A program made the position numbers and the translations under genes. Below, piece by piece: positions 1-9,541 of a stretch of DNA of 37,694 bases. The first letter of the stretch is position 1; each line of letters starts with the position of its first letter. The notes beneath the pieces were generated by a model, which was not told the DNA's origin, ran no database searches, and saw only the letters and a program-made list of their open reading frames with translations. Source of the DNA: Kiritimatiellia bacterium (GTDB taxonomy: Bacteria; Verrucomicrobiota; Kiritimatiellia; RFP12; UBA1067); NCBI GenBank assembly GCA_018399555.1, contig JAGYOL010000009.1, positions 1-37,694 on the forward strand, read 5' to 3'.

Positions 1-146
1 TTAAAATCAATGCCTATTAGCAGTAACTCACTTTGGAATTAAATTATTGTCTGTCACTAATTTATTTTTACTCTGGATTTACATTGGCTTTTGTGGTTAT
101 CATAACGAACGTTGGTTTAATCAAGAAGGGCTAAATAACCCGGGTT

Positions 147-1442
147 ATGATGCAGAAAAAGATTCATATAGTGGGAGTGGGTGGTGTGGGAATGAGCGCC
201 ATTGCTCAGGCTTTGCTTGATACAGGAGAGAAAGTCAGTGGCTCTGACCGGTTGTTTGACGGAGGCGGCAGTTCGTCGGTTTTAGCCTGTCTTGCCCGGC
301 AGGGGGTTGAGCTTTTCCCGCAAGACGGCAGCGGCATAGATGCTACGACTCGCCGGGTGGTGATAAGCTCTGCGATTGAGGCGGATAACCCGGATCTACT
401 GCGGGCAAACACATTGGATTTAGAGGTTGAACATCGCTCAAAGGCGTTAAAAAGAATTGTGGCTGGCCGTGAACTGGTGGCTGTTACAGGAACCTGTGGC
501 AAGAGTTCCGTCACAGCAATGCTTGGTGTGATACTTGAGGGTTGCGGTTTTGATCCGCTGGTTGTTAACGGAGCGGCTGTGACCGGCTGGGACAATAACG
601 GCCAAAGGGTTGGTTCAGTGCGCAAAGGTCCGGGGATTGCTGTTATTGAAGCTGATGAATCGGATAAATCGTTGATGATTTTCAATCCTGAACATGCGAT
701 TGTAACGAACGCATCTGCTGATCATTTTGATTTGACGGAGACACTGCGACTGTTCGAGGATTTCAAGTGCAGGGTTAAGGGGCATCTGGTTGACGGCATG
801 TCAGATGATCAGGCGGTTATGAGTTTTAAGCCGGAAGGGCTTTCGGGGAATTTCAAGTTGGGTGATAGGCGTTATTTTGTGCCGGTGCCTGGTTTGCACA
901 ATTTGTATAATGCACTGCATGCGGTGAAGATGGCGTTGGTGCTGGGTGCCCGACCTGCATCGGTTGCAGCTGCGTTGAAGGAGTATAAAGGTGTTGAGCG
1001 TCGGCTTCAGCTTATGGGCAGGTGCGGAGACGCATTTGTTTTTGATGATTATGCGCATAATCCGGAAAAAATCGGTGCGGCATGGCGAACGTTGGCTCGG
1101 GCATTTCGGGGAGGTCTTTGTTGTCTATGGCGTCCTCATGGCTATGCACCCTTACGTAAGATGATGACAGAGTTGGAACGCACATTTAAGGTGCTTTCCC
1201 GAACAGAGGACTTTTTGATACTATTGCCGGTTTACGATGCGGGAGGGTGTGCGGATCGAAGTGTTTGCAGTGAAGATTTGGCTTTTAAATTGAGTAGTGG
1301 AGGTGTTAAAGTTGAAGTAGTGGCGGGGTTGGAAGAGGCTGAAGAGAGGATGCGTGAGATGGCTCGTGACCACGCTGTTTTACTTTGTTGCGGTGCGCGT
1401 GATCCGGGTTTGCCTGAGCTGGCGGCCCGACTTGCGGAATAG
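147..1442 (+). CDS. Mur ligase family protein, UDP-N-acetylmuramate--L-alanine ligase (MurC)-like
   Basis: N-terminal IHIVGVGGVGMSAIAQ..G..VSGSD dinucleotide-like motif, P-loop-like GTCGKSSVT, EADESDKS, and DDYAHNPEKI C-terminal motif typical of MurC/Mpl. P-loop is GTCGKSS rather than the usual GTHGKTT. Confidence 0.85.
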   Translation: MMQKKIHIVGVGGVGMSAIAQALLDTGEKVSGSDRLFDGGGSSSVLACLARQGVELFPQDGSGIDATTRRVVISSAIEADNPDLLRANTLDLEVEHRSKALKRIVAGRELVAVTGTCGKSSVTAMLGVILEGCGFDPLVVNGAAVTGWDNNGQRVGSVRKGPGIAVIEADESDKSLMIFNPEHAIVTNASADHFDLTETLRLFEDFKCRVKGHLVDGMSDDQAVMSFKPEGLSGNFKLGDRRYFVPVPGLHNLYNALHAVKMALVLGARPASVAAALKEYKGVERRLQLMGRCGDAFVFDDYAHNPEKIGAAWRTLARAFRGGLCCLWRPHGYAPLRKMMTELERTFKVLSRTEDFLILLPVYDAGGCADRSVCSEDLAFKLSSGGVKVEVVAGLEEAEERMREMARDHAVLLCCGARDPGLPELAARLAE

Positions 1443-1465
1443 AATTGAAAAATTTTAAGGAAAGT

Positions 1466-2488
1466 ATGGCTCTAAAATATACTCCAGGCAATATTTTATT
1501 TGGTGAGGAAAGTGTTGTCCGACAGGCATTTCAGCAACTTAATAATCAGGAAATTGATCTTGCCCGTTTTTGTGAGGATGCTGAAGGATATTCATGCAAA
1601 CGCACAACTATCGGGGGGGAGTGTTCGGTGGCTGGGCGTGGCACGTTTCAGGGACGGCGTCACAGCACACTTATTTTCAAACCATCGACTCAACCGGGCT
1701 GGTGGATTGAGCGTTCCGATCTGCAGGAGCAGTTGATGACACCGGTTTCTATTCGCAATGTCTGGACGACAGCGCGGAATATTGTTTTAAGAAGCGGCAA
1801 TCCTCACAACTATCTGCGTATGGTTGAGCATATTGTGGCTTTAAGGCTGGGGATGGGTATTGACGATCTGGTTATCAGCACCGACACCGGTGACCCGCCA
1901 CTTTTCGATCGCAGTTCATTGGAGATGGTTGAGAAGATTGATCAGGCGGGAATCGTGGAGCTGGATGAACCGGCAAAGTACGTCACGGTCAAGGAGCAGG
2001 TCACTTTCGGAGGATCACGCGGTGATTTTTTATCATTTATTCCGGCTGAAGCGGGGCGGAGGGGCATCCGCATTGATTGCGCTATCGATTTTGCATCTGT
2101 TATTGGGCGACAGAGGGTTGTTTTTGACCTGACACCGCAGCTTTTCAAGGAAACATCTTTTGCCAGAACCAACGCATCTTTTGCGAAGATGATGATGGTT
2201 AAGCTGATAGGGTGGACAATGGCTGACACACGAAATCTGGGCTACACGCCGGATAACATTTTGATTCACGGCAAGAAAAAGTTTTATGGTGAACCGCGAT
2301 TTATTCATGGAAGCAAAGCTTTGGAACCGGTTTGGCACCGAGCGGTGCTGGATTTGCTGGCTGCGGTGGCTCTGATTGATGTCGGAAGGTTTTGCGGCAC
2401 CATTGTTTCGTATCGTGCCGGGCATACTCTGGATTGTCGGGCTATCGTGCAACTTTATCTCAGGCATCTTCTGCGCATTGTGGACTGA
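1466..2488 (+). CDS. Divergent LpxC-like UDP-3-O-acyl-N-acetylglucosamine deacetylase
   Basis: VEHIVALRLGMGIDDLVI, PLFDRSSLEMVEKIDQAGI, VWHRAVLDLLAAVALIDVG and SYRAGHTLD match the positions of the LpxC zinc ligands (EH, HxxxD, GH). ATG at 1466 preferred over upstream TTG (AAGGA upstream). Confidence 0.72.
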   Translation: MALKYTPGNILFGEESVVRQAFQQLNNQEIDLARFCEDAEGYSCKRTTIGGECSVAGRGTFQGRRHSTLIFKPSTQPGWWIERSDLQEQLMTPVSIRNVWTTARNIVLRSGNPHNYLRMVEHIVALRLGMGIDDLVISTDTGDPPLFDRSSLEMVEKIDQAGIVELDEPAKYVTVKEQVTFGGSRGDFLSFIPAEAGRRGIRIDCAIDFASVIGRQRVVFDLTPQLFKETSFARTNASFAKMMMVKLIGWTMADTRNLGYTPDNILIHGKKKFYGEPRFIHGSKALEPVWHRAVLDLLAAVALIDVGRFCGTIVSYRAGHTLDCRAIVQLYLRHLLRIVD

Positions 2489-2568
2489 AGGATTTTGAAA
2501 CAGCCGGGATCCTATTTAAGCTTGTCATTTCGAGTTGATTATGCGTTAATACAAAGCTTTGTGAAATT

Positions 2569-2609
2569 CCCGCAGAACAGGACAGCGTGATTTAACGTTA
2601 TCCTGCGGG
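2569..2609 (+). promoter_or_regulatory. Candidate leader hairpin upstream of ilvC
   Basis: CCCGCAG (2569-2575) complementary to CTGCGGG (2603-2609), flanked by GAAA/TTTC that extends the pairing; lies in the 200-nt leader before ilvC. Confidence 0.35.
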
Positions 2610-2690
2610 TTTCAGTCGCGGTGAAGCTGAGTTTGAATCACTTGACATTAACGGCTGAAATATCGTTAAAACAAATAGGAGTATCAGACC

Positions 2691-3791
2691 ATGGCAAGGA
2701 TTAATTTCGGCGGTGTTAAAGAGACCGTTGTCACTCGCAAAGAGTTCCCTTTAGAAAAGGCGCAGGAGGTCCTCAAGGATGAGGTTATTGCTGTAATCGG
2801 TTACGGTGTTCAAGGGCCGGCGCAGTCGCTTAACATGCGCGACAACAAGTTGAATGTGATTATCGGACAGGACAAGGGTTTTGCGCAGGACTGGAAGCGT
2901 GCTGAGGCTGACGGATGGAAACCGGGCAAGACGCTTTTTGATATAGAAGAGGCTTGTGAAAAGGCGACGATCATCATGATTTTGGTTAATGATGCGGCGA
3001 TAAAATATGTCTGGCCGCGCATCAAGCCTCGTCTGACTGCTGGCAAAGCCCTTTATTTTTCGCATGGGTTCGGTTATGTGTACAATTCGCTGACCAAGGT
3101 CAAGCCGAGTGATGACGTGGATGTCATCATGGTCGCACCCAAGGGTTCGGGCACATCGGTGCGTCGCAACTTCCTGAACGGTGTAGGTATCAACTCTAGC
3201 TTCGCGGTGGCTCAAGATGCGACTGGCAAGGCATTACAGCGCACCAAGGCGATTGGTATCGGTGTTGGTTCGGGTTATCTGTTTCCGACTACTTTTGAGC
3301 ATGAGGTGACCTCCGACCTGGTTGGAGAGCGCGGTGTTCTGATGGGTGCCTTGGCGGGTATCATGGAAGCTCAGTATGATGTGTTGCGCAAGAACGGCCA
3401 CTCGCCTTCGGAGGCGTTCAACGAGACAGTTGAAGAGCTGACTCAGAGTTTGATTCGTCTGGTGGATGAAAACGGCATGGACTGGATGTATTCCAACTGC
3501 TCTGCCACAGCTCAGCGCGGAGCCCTTGATTGGCGGCCAAAATTCAAGAAGGCCACTTTGCCGGTATTTAAAGAGCTTTATGAGTCGGTAGCCTCGCAGA
3601 AAGAGGCGCGTCGTGTGATGCGAGTTTGCGGAGCCAAGGATTACAAGAAAAAACTGGATGCCGAGTTGAAAGAGATGCGCGACTCCGAAATGTGGAAGGC
3701 TGGCGCCGCAGTGCGCAAGTTGCGTCCGCATGAAGACATCAAGCAGGGAGCTGAGAATGCTGCCGGTGTTCAGGGACGCGGCAAAAACTGA
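2691..3791 (+). CDS. ilvC: Ketol-acid reductoisomerase
   Basis: IAVIGYGVQGPAQSLNMRD, APKGSGTSVRR, FEHEVTSDLVGERGVLMGALAGIMEAQYDVLRKNGHSPSEAFNETVEE. AGGAG ribosome-binding site upstream of ATG. Confidence 0.95.
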   Translation: MARINFGGVKETVVTRKEFPLEKAQEVLKDEVIAVIGYGVQGPAQSLNMRDNKLNVIIGQDKGFAQDWKRAEADGWKPGKTLFDIEEACEKATIIMILVNDAAIKYVWPRIKPRLTAGKALYFSHGFGYVYNSLTKVKPSDDVDVIMVAPKGSGTSVRRNFLNGVGINSSFAVAQDATGKALQRTKAIGIGVGSGYLFPTTFEHEVTSDLVGERGVLMGALAGIMEAQYDVLRKNGHSPSEAFNETVEELTQSLIRLVDENGMDWMYSNCSATAQRGALDWRPKFKKATLPVFKELYESVASQKEARRVMRVCGAKDYKKKLDAELKEMRDSEMWKAGAAVRKLRPHEDIKQGAENAAGVQGRGKN

Positions 3792-3894
3792 TAAGCTTTC
3801 GTTAGATCGGAGGTGGGTGGGGTGTACAGATGTCATGTGTCGGCATTCCGTCTACTACCCGGTTGAATGTCGAGTTCAGAGATTGGCATGTTGG

Positions 3895-3933
3895 GAGGCT
3901 CGTTGTGATGAAACAACGGGCCTCTTTCATTTT
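3895..3933 (+). terminator. Rho-independent terminator after ilvC
   Basis: GAGGCTCGTTGT-gatgaa-ACAACGGGCCTC, a 12-bp stem with one G-U pair and 6-nt loop, followed by TTTCATTTT. Confidence 0.85.
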
Positions 3934-4063
3934 AGCGGCAGAATGCACATCTCCGATAACATGGCGGTCGGTTGTTTTTTAAACAGACGCTGTTGTTTTT
4001 CAATTGCTAATCGGGATACAAGCGCATATTATAGACTGAACATTTACACCTTGTATATTCACG

Positions 4064-6553
4064 ATGAATTCTTTATTGAAAAAATACGTATTTTTTACTT
4101 TCGGTCTGTGTGTTTTTTGTGCGGAGCTCAGAGGCGACGCGCTTGATGTGGCGCGTGAGGCGTTACGGGATAAACTTTACCGTGTGGCGCAAATGAATGC
4201 AGAGAAGGCACTTGATGAAGAGGGCCTTGGCGATCGTATCAGGGCACTTGAGATTTTGTTGGAATCGCTAGCGCGGCAGCACAAATACATGGAGATGCTG
4301 AGAGCTCTGGAAAGCAATGGAGACGCGGTGATTGATGCTCCGGAGAGTGAATCGCTGCTTTATTGGAGGGTGTTGGCACTGTTTAACACCGAACAGCTGG
4401 ATGATGTTGCCAACATCATTAATTCCGGCAGAGTGGGCACTAATACCGCCTTCGGGGTAACGACTCTGCGGATTGGTGCGCGCACACGTGAATTAACCGG
4501 TGATGTGCCCGGAGCGATTGAGCTGTACAAACTGGTCGATTCGGTTTTTATCAATGAGGCTATACGCAGTGCCAACGCATATGAATGGGCGGTATTGCTG
4601 AACGAGCATGGACGTTATGAAGAAGCGCTTGATGTGCTCAAGAGTTTAGCGCAGATGGAGCTGAACAACGATAATGTCCATGACGGCGCACTTCTGCGGG
4701 GGCGAATACTGATGAGACTGGGGCGGGATGATGAGGCGGCGCGGGTGATGGATGCGCTTGCGATGAATGAGCGGGTGGCGGAAGTACCGCGTGTCGAGGC
4801 TCTTGTTGAAATGAGTGTTTACAAGCTGGATTCTGCGCTCACTAATGAGGCTGTCGCCTACGCACGCTCGGCTTACAGTCGTGCGCAGCTGCCGCAGACC
4901 CGCAGGCTGGCCGGTTATTGGCTGGGTGATCTGCTGTGTCACTCTGGGCAAACTGTCAATGAGGGAGCTCAGCTGATAAAGAATCTGGTTCGTGAATTTC
5001 CGGAAGAGGAAGAGTCGCGCAAAGCGCACCTGAAGCTGGCCGATTCTTTTCTGAATTTAAGTATGCCATCTGAAGCTGCTGCGGAATATCGTATTTTTCT
5101 TGAGACGTATCCTTCATCCACACTTGACAATCGGGTCATGAGGGGGCGTGGATGGGCGCTGTTCCAGTTAAAGCGTTATACAGAGGCGGGGGTTGCTTTT
5201 GCGAAGGCGGCTGAGTTGTCGGTTGATCCTGAGGAGAAAGCGCAGTGTCTGTTTAAAAAATGCGATGCACTGATGGCGGAAAACCGTTTTGTTGATGCTG
5301 CAAGCTCCTATTTGGAAATTAACGCACAGCTGCCTGACACTTCTTTGGCGGGGTTAGCACTTTTCCGCAGTGCAGAGGCATTGGAGCGTGAGAATCTTCT
5401 GAATGATGCGCTGACGCGCTATCGTGAGACAGCGCGGCGTTATCCGCACAGGGATGTGGCGGCTGAAGCCTTGTTGCGCGTGGCCGCCATACAGGCGGAT
5501 GATCGGGAGATCGATCAAGCGATTGACACCTACGGGCAGATTATCGGCAAATTCACCAATACGATGTTCGTCGCACAGGCTCACATGGGGCGGGGTCGTT
5601 CTTATTACAGCAAATATCAGTTTGAAAATGCAATGCAGGAATTTGCCGCGGTAGCTGAGATTGATCCCGGTAGAGTTGATGAAGCCCGCTATTTTCTGAT
5701 TCTCTGTCTGTACGGGCTTGGGCGCGAATCGGAGGCGTTGCAGGCAGCTGAGAAGTATATTATTGATTTTCCTTCATCAGAGTTTTATGCGGACATGTTG
5801 CTTTGGATTGGCAAGTTTCATTTCAACAGAGGAGATTTCAGCTCGTCAATCAAATATTTTGATAACTACGCAAAGAGTTTTCCGGATCGGGTGTGGGCGG
5901 ATGCTTCACTGGTCTGGGTGGCGCGTGCGATGTTTAACAAAGGTGATTTTACAGCTGTTATTGAAACGGTGACTCGGCTGGTCAAGGCATACCCGGAAAG
6001 TTCTCGGTTATCCGAAGCCAGATTTGTTCAGGCCGAGGCTTTGATTGAGTTAGCCCGTTTTGATGCGGCGATCCTGTTACTTGACAATATTCTTGAAAAT
6101 GATCCTGAGAGTCGTTGGGGCCAGATGGCGCTTCTTCGTAAAGGCAACTGCCTTTTTGCTTTGGGAGCCGGTAATCCGTTACGTTATGAAGAGGCGCTGG
6201 CAGTTTATCTGAGGATTGCGCAAGGCGAGGGATTGACATCGGCGATGCTGATTGAAATTTATTATAAAATTGGGCGTTGTCTGGAAAAGCTGGAACGTTT
6301 TGATGATGCTGTGAACACTTACTATTCAGAAGTGCTGCTGCGGTATATAAAGGATCGCTCTTCCGGTACATGGTATGATGAAAGCACACTCAGTCTGGTT
6401 GTACGGGGAGCGTTCAGTGCGGCTGAGATATTTGAACGGCAGGGTCGTTATGAGCAGGCTGTGGGCGTGTTAAAGCGGATTGCAAGGTCTGACAGCGGTG
6501 CTGCTGATGAAGCCGAGAGGCGCATCGATGTGATAAAAAAAATCAGGGATTGA
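4064..6553 (+). CDS. Secreted/periplasmic tetratricopeptide repeat protein
   Basis: N-terminal signal-peptide-like MNSLLKKYVFFTFGLCVFCAELRG, then many TPR-type A/Y/F-rich helical repeats (e.g. AEALLRVAAIQADDREIDQAIDTYGQIIGKF). Confidence 0.88.
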   Translation: MNSLLKKYVFFTFGLCVFCAELRGDALDVAREALRDKLYRVAQMNAEKALDEEGLGDRIRALEILLESLARQHKYMEMLRALESNGDAVIDAPESESLLYWRVLALFNTEQLDDVANIINSGRVGTNTAFGVTTLRIGARTRELTGDVPGAIELYKLVDSVFINEAIRSANAYEWAVLLNEHGRYEEALDVLKSLAQMELNNDNVHDGALLRGRILMRLGRDDEAARVMDALAMNERVAEVPRVEALVEMSVYKLDSALTNEAVAYARSAYSRAQLPQTRRLAGYWLGDLLCHSGQTVNEGAQLIKNLVREFPEEEESRKAHLKLADSFLNLSMPSEAAAEYRIFLETYPSSTLDNRVMRGRGWALFQLKRYTEAGVAFAKAAELSVDPEEKAQCLFKKCDALMAENRFVDAASSYLEINAQLPDTSLAGLALFRSAEALERENLLNDALTRYRETARRYPHRDVAAEALLRVAAIQADDREIDQAIDTYGQIIGKFTNTMFVAQAHMGRGRSYYSKYQFENAMQEFAAVAEIDPGRVDEARYFLILCLYGLGRESEALQAAEKYIIDFPSSEFYADMLLWIGKFHFNRGDFSSSIKYFDNYAKSFPDRVWADASLVWVARAMFNKGDFTAVIETVTRLVKAYPESSRLSEARFVQAEALIELARFDAAILLLDNILENDPESRWGQMALLRKGNCLFALGAGNPLRYEEALAVYLRIAQGEGLTSAMLIEIYYKIGRCLEKLERFDDAVNTYYSEVLLRYIKDRSSGTWYDESTLSLVVRGAFSAAEIFERQGRYEQAVGVLKRIARSDSGAADEAERRIDVIKKIRD

Positions 6554-6581
6554 CAATCCCTTAACTTAGCGGAGATTAAAT

Positions 6582-7205
6582 ATGTTGGCCAGTTATGGAG
6601 GAGTTGTTTTTATCATCCTGCTACTGCTGGAAGCGGTCACGATCTTTGTATTCTTTGAGAGGCTGCTGCATCTCAGACGAGCTCAGGTTGATCATGCCGA
6701 TTTTATAAACGGAGTCTGTAATGTCTTGGATCGTGATAATGTCAGTGAGGCACTGATGCTTTGTGAGGACACTCCCGGTCCGGTGGCTGCGGTTGTGCGT
6801 ACTGCGATACGTCATAAGGATGGTAGTCTGGATGCTTTACGTGATGCCGTACACAACACGGGGCTGGCGGAGATTTCGCGATTGGAAAGGCGCGTCGTGG
6901 CGCTGGCGGTCAACTCACAGGTTGCACCTCTGCTTGGGTTGTTGGGTACGCTCCTCGGGGTTATAGATGTTGTGATTCTGATAAACAATCAGGCTCCTCT
7001 GATTCAGACTACCGCTTTGGCGGGAGGGTTGATGAAGGCTCTGGTGACAACCGTAGCGGGTCTTATAGTAGCAATCACCGCCTATACGATGTATACAATG
7101 CTGATGATTCGCATTGAACGTGTTGTGTTGGATATGGAGGCGGCTGCTTCGAGTATTGTGGCTTATTTCACGCCTAACGGCATGCGTGTGCCGGAGGATG
7201 ATTGA
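6582..7205 (+). CDS. MotA/TolQ/ExbB proton channel family protein
   Basis: VAPLLGLLGTLLGVIDVV and LAGGLMKALVTTVAGLIVAITAYTMY signature transmembrane segments. Confidence 0.93.
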   Translation: MLASYGGVVFIILLLLEAVTIFVFFERLLHLRRAQVDHADFINGVCNVLDRDNVSEALMLCEDTPGPVAAVVRTAIRHKDGSLDALRDAVHNTGLAEISRLERRVVALAVNSQVAPLLGLLGTLLGVIDVVILINNQAPLIQTTALAGGLMKALVTTVAGLIVAITAYTMYTMLMIRIERVVLDMEAAASSIVAYFTPNGMRVPEDD

Positions 7206-7699
7206 TGAATCCGAGTAAAGAGCACTGGGGTGAAATGATTCGCAGGCGCCGGTCGGTGCATGCGCGTTTCGACAAGAAATGGTTTTTTAATTTTCGTAAC
7301 ATTCACTGGATTGATGCTTTGGTAATTACGGTTTTGCTGTTGTTTGTCAACAGCCGCATGACGATCACCCCCGGCATGGTTTTTGATTTGCCGGAGGCAC
7401 CTTTGAGGGGCGGCGCACATATTACAGCTTTAACTGCTGTGATGATACCGGTTGTGCGGGATGTCAGCAGCGGGAGTGAAACACTTGTTTTTTTCGATGA
7501 TGAGCGTTTTTCGATGATTGATGAGAATTGGGAACAGCGTTTAACCGCAAAGGTGCGGGATAGAATCCAGGCGAGCTCCAAGCGGGATATGCTGTTGTTG
7601 GCCGATAAAAATATTCCGCACGGCGATGTAATACGTTTGGTCAATGTTGTTAAAGAGGCTGGGGTTCATCGGGTGAACGTCGGTGAGAAACCGGAATAA
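7205..7699 (+). CDS. ExbD/TolR family protein
   Basis: Single N-terminal TM with Asp (HWIDALVITVLLLFV), FDLPEA, and C-terminal LLLADKNIPHGDVIRLVNVVKEAGVHRVNV. Start ATG overlaps the stop of the exbB-like gene (TGATG). Confidence 0.87.
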   Translation: MNPSKEHWGEMIRRRRSVHARFDKKWFFNFRNIHWIDALVITVLLLFVNSRMTITPGMVFDLPEAPLRGGAHITALTAVMIPVVRDVSSGSETLVFFDDERFSMIDENWEQRLTAKVRDRIQASSKRDMLLLADKNIPHGDVIRLVNVVKEAGVHRVNVGEKPE

Positions 7700-7739
7700 A
7701 AAAAGCCGCATTGTTGCCGCTTATTGAAGTTTTTACGCA

Positions 7740-8450
7740 ATGAGAAAAGAACAATACAGTGCTAGGGCGGCCCGCAAACCACTACAATTCTGGCTTCAGC
7801 CATTTGCGCTTTTGCTGCTGATCGGAGTGCTATGGTATCTTGTACCGGCTTCGGCTCTGTTGTTTAAAACACGCATTGTACAGCCACTGCCGGATGCTCG
7901 GGTGAGTTATGTGAAAATCGATTCTGTTTTTGCGGCAGAGATCCTGCGTGTTTCAATGCAGGCCTGGCGCAGATCAGCCTTTGGCGGCGGAAGTACAGAT
8001 GACGGAATAATAATGAGCGTGATTGAACCTTATGTACCGCTTGGGCCTCCTGTATTCCTGTCGAGAAGCTGCGGCTACTCAGCAAACTGGGTTCCGAGTG
8101 AGGTCCAGCCTTTGCAAAGAAAGCTACCCGACCTGCTGTGTACGTTTGACCGGGCTGAGAGTATTTACCAGATGCCGCCTCTCTCCGGTTCACAGGGTGT
8201 ACGCATAGTTATGGATGAGGATCTTGAAGATGCCTCGTTCAAGTTTGTCGGGAAGCGGCTCTCCGATTTACGAAAATCCGGCAGCTGCCGCGTATATGTT
8301 GAGACTGAGGACGACGGCAGTGTAGCGCATGTTCTTATCCTGGAATCCAGTGGTGAAGATCACCCTGCTGAGATAGAGAGAGCACTGAGTATGGGACAGG
8401 CAGAGAGAGCCGCAAAGGGTCAAATTGAAATCAGTTGGAGGAAACAGTGA
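7740..8450 (+). CDS. Membrane-anchored protein with TonB-like C-terminus (tentative)
   Basis: N-terminal TM anchor (FWLQPFALLLLIGVLWYLVP); C-terminal CRVYVETEDDGSVAHVLILESSGE...ISWRK resembles TonB-type energy transducers; position immediately after ExbB/ExbD genes. Confidence 0.55.
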   Translation: MRKEQYSARAARKPLQFWLQPFALLLLIGVLWYLVPASALLFKTRIVQPLPDARVSYVKIDSVFAAEILRVSMQAWRRSAFGGGSTDDGIIMSVIEPYVPLGPPVFLSRSCGYSANWVPSEVQPLQRKLPDLLCTFDRAESIYQMPPLSGSQGVRIVMDEDLEDASFKFVGKRLSDLRKSGSCRVYVETEDDGSVAHVLILESSGEDHPAEIERALSMGQAERAAKGQIEISWRKQ

Positions 8451-9541
8451 GAGCGTTGGTGGTTATAATTTGCGGTATCTTCTTTTTTTCAGGATGCCGG
8501 GATCGCTTCAGCGGTGAAGCGGGCGGAGAGACTGCTGAAGTTTTTGAATTAAAGGTTGTCCGCCGGTTTTCGGCGCAGAGTGAACTGACACTTCCGGTCG
8601 AGTCGGGAGATTTACTGATTTTCGCCGATATGAACGGCAGCGTAAGCGCACTGGGAGCCGATTGGAAGCCGCGCTGGAATATTAAAATAGCGGATGGAAA
8701 GCGGCGATTCACTGCCGGGGGTGCTCTTGCGGGGGATATGGTATGTCTGGCCTCGTTGGAGGGCACTGTTTACGCCTTTGACACTCTGTATGGTTCTGTT
8801 ATCTGGCGGAGCGATCGCGATGCGGTATTTGAGCACAGGCCGCTGTACGGGTCGGTGGGTGACAGAGCGATGTTGTGGTTGTTGTCGGCATCTGATGGTG
8901 TGATACACGCATTTGATGCGACCGACGGTGAATTGTTGTTTGAAAGTGAGCCGACCAATCGTTCAGACGGTGGCGCGGTCGTCTGGAAAAATGTAATCGC
9001 CTATGGTAACTGCGACGGGGCGGCTCATTTTTTCAACGCTGCTGACGGAAGCAGGCTTGCGTCAGTGGCCGTGGGTGACACTGACCAGATGGCTGGCACG
9101 CCGCTGGTCGGGGAAGAGGGTATGCTTTTTATCGGGACGCGATCCGGCAAGCTGGCGGTTATCGATTTACAGAGGATGAAACTTATCACAACCCTTGAGA
9201 TTTCCCAGGCAGAGGCATTTGTCGAGCCTGTGAAGGCATTTGACGGTTGTGTTGCCATGGGAACGGATGAAGGTGATCTGCTGTTATGCAGCCTGGTCGG
9301 GTCAACACTGGAGATTCTGCGGCGAGTTAATACTGAGGCACCGGTTGAGCGGCTTGCTTTTCATGATGATATACTGTACGTTCTCTCCGGTGGTGATCTG
9401 GTGGCTTACAACCGCGACTTGGAAAAACTCGCTCTTCTCAACGTGGCTGACCGTACTGGGGGAGTGATGGTCACTTCACAAGGCTTGATTGTGATTAGAG
9501 CCTCAAACACTCTGATCGGAATTGAAGGAGGGTGGCGATGA
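8447..9541 (+). CDS. PQQ-like beta-propeller repeat lipoprotein
   Basis: GTG start with GGAGG upstream, overlapping the previous stop (GTGA). Lipobox-like IFFFSGC. Repeated VYAFDTLYGSVIWRSD / IHAFDATDGELLFESE / AHFFNAADGSRLASV propeller blades. Confidence 0.82.
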   Translation: MRALVVIICGIFFFSGCRDRFSGEAGGETAEVFELKVVRRFSAQSELTLPVESGDLLIFADMNGSVSALGADWKPRWNIKIADGKRRFTAGGALAGDMVCLASLEGTVYAFDTLYGSVIWRSDRDAVFEHRPLYGSVGDRAMLWLLSASDGVIHAFDATDGELLFESEPTNRSDGGAVVWKNVIAYGNCDGAAHFFNAADGSRLASVAVGDTDQMAGTPLVGEEGMLFIGTRSGKLAVIDLQRMKLITTLEISQAEAFVEPVKAFDGCVAMGTDEGDLLLCSLVGSTLEILRRVNTEAPVERLAFHDDILYVLSGGDLVAYNRDLEKLALLNVADRTGGVMVTSQGLIVIRASNTLIGIEGGWR

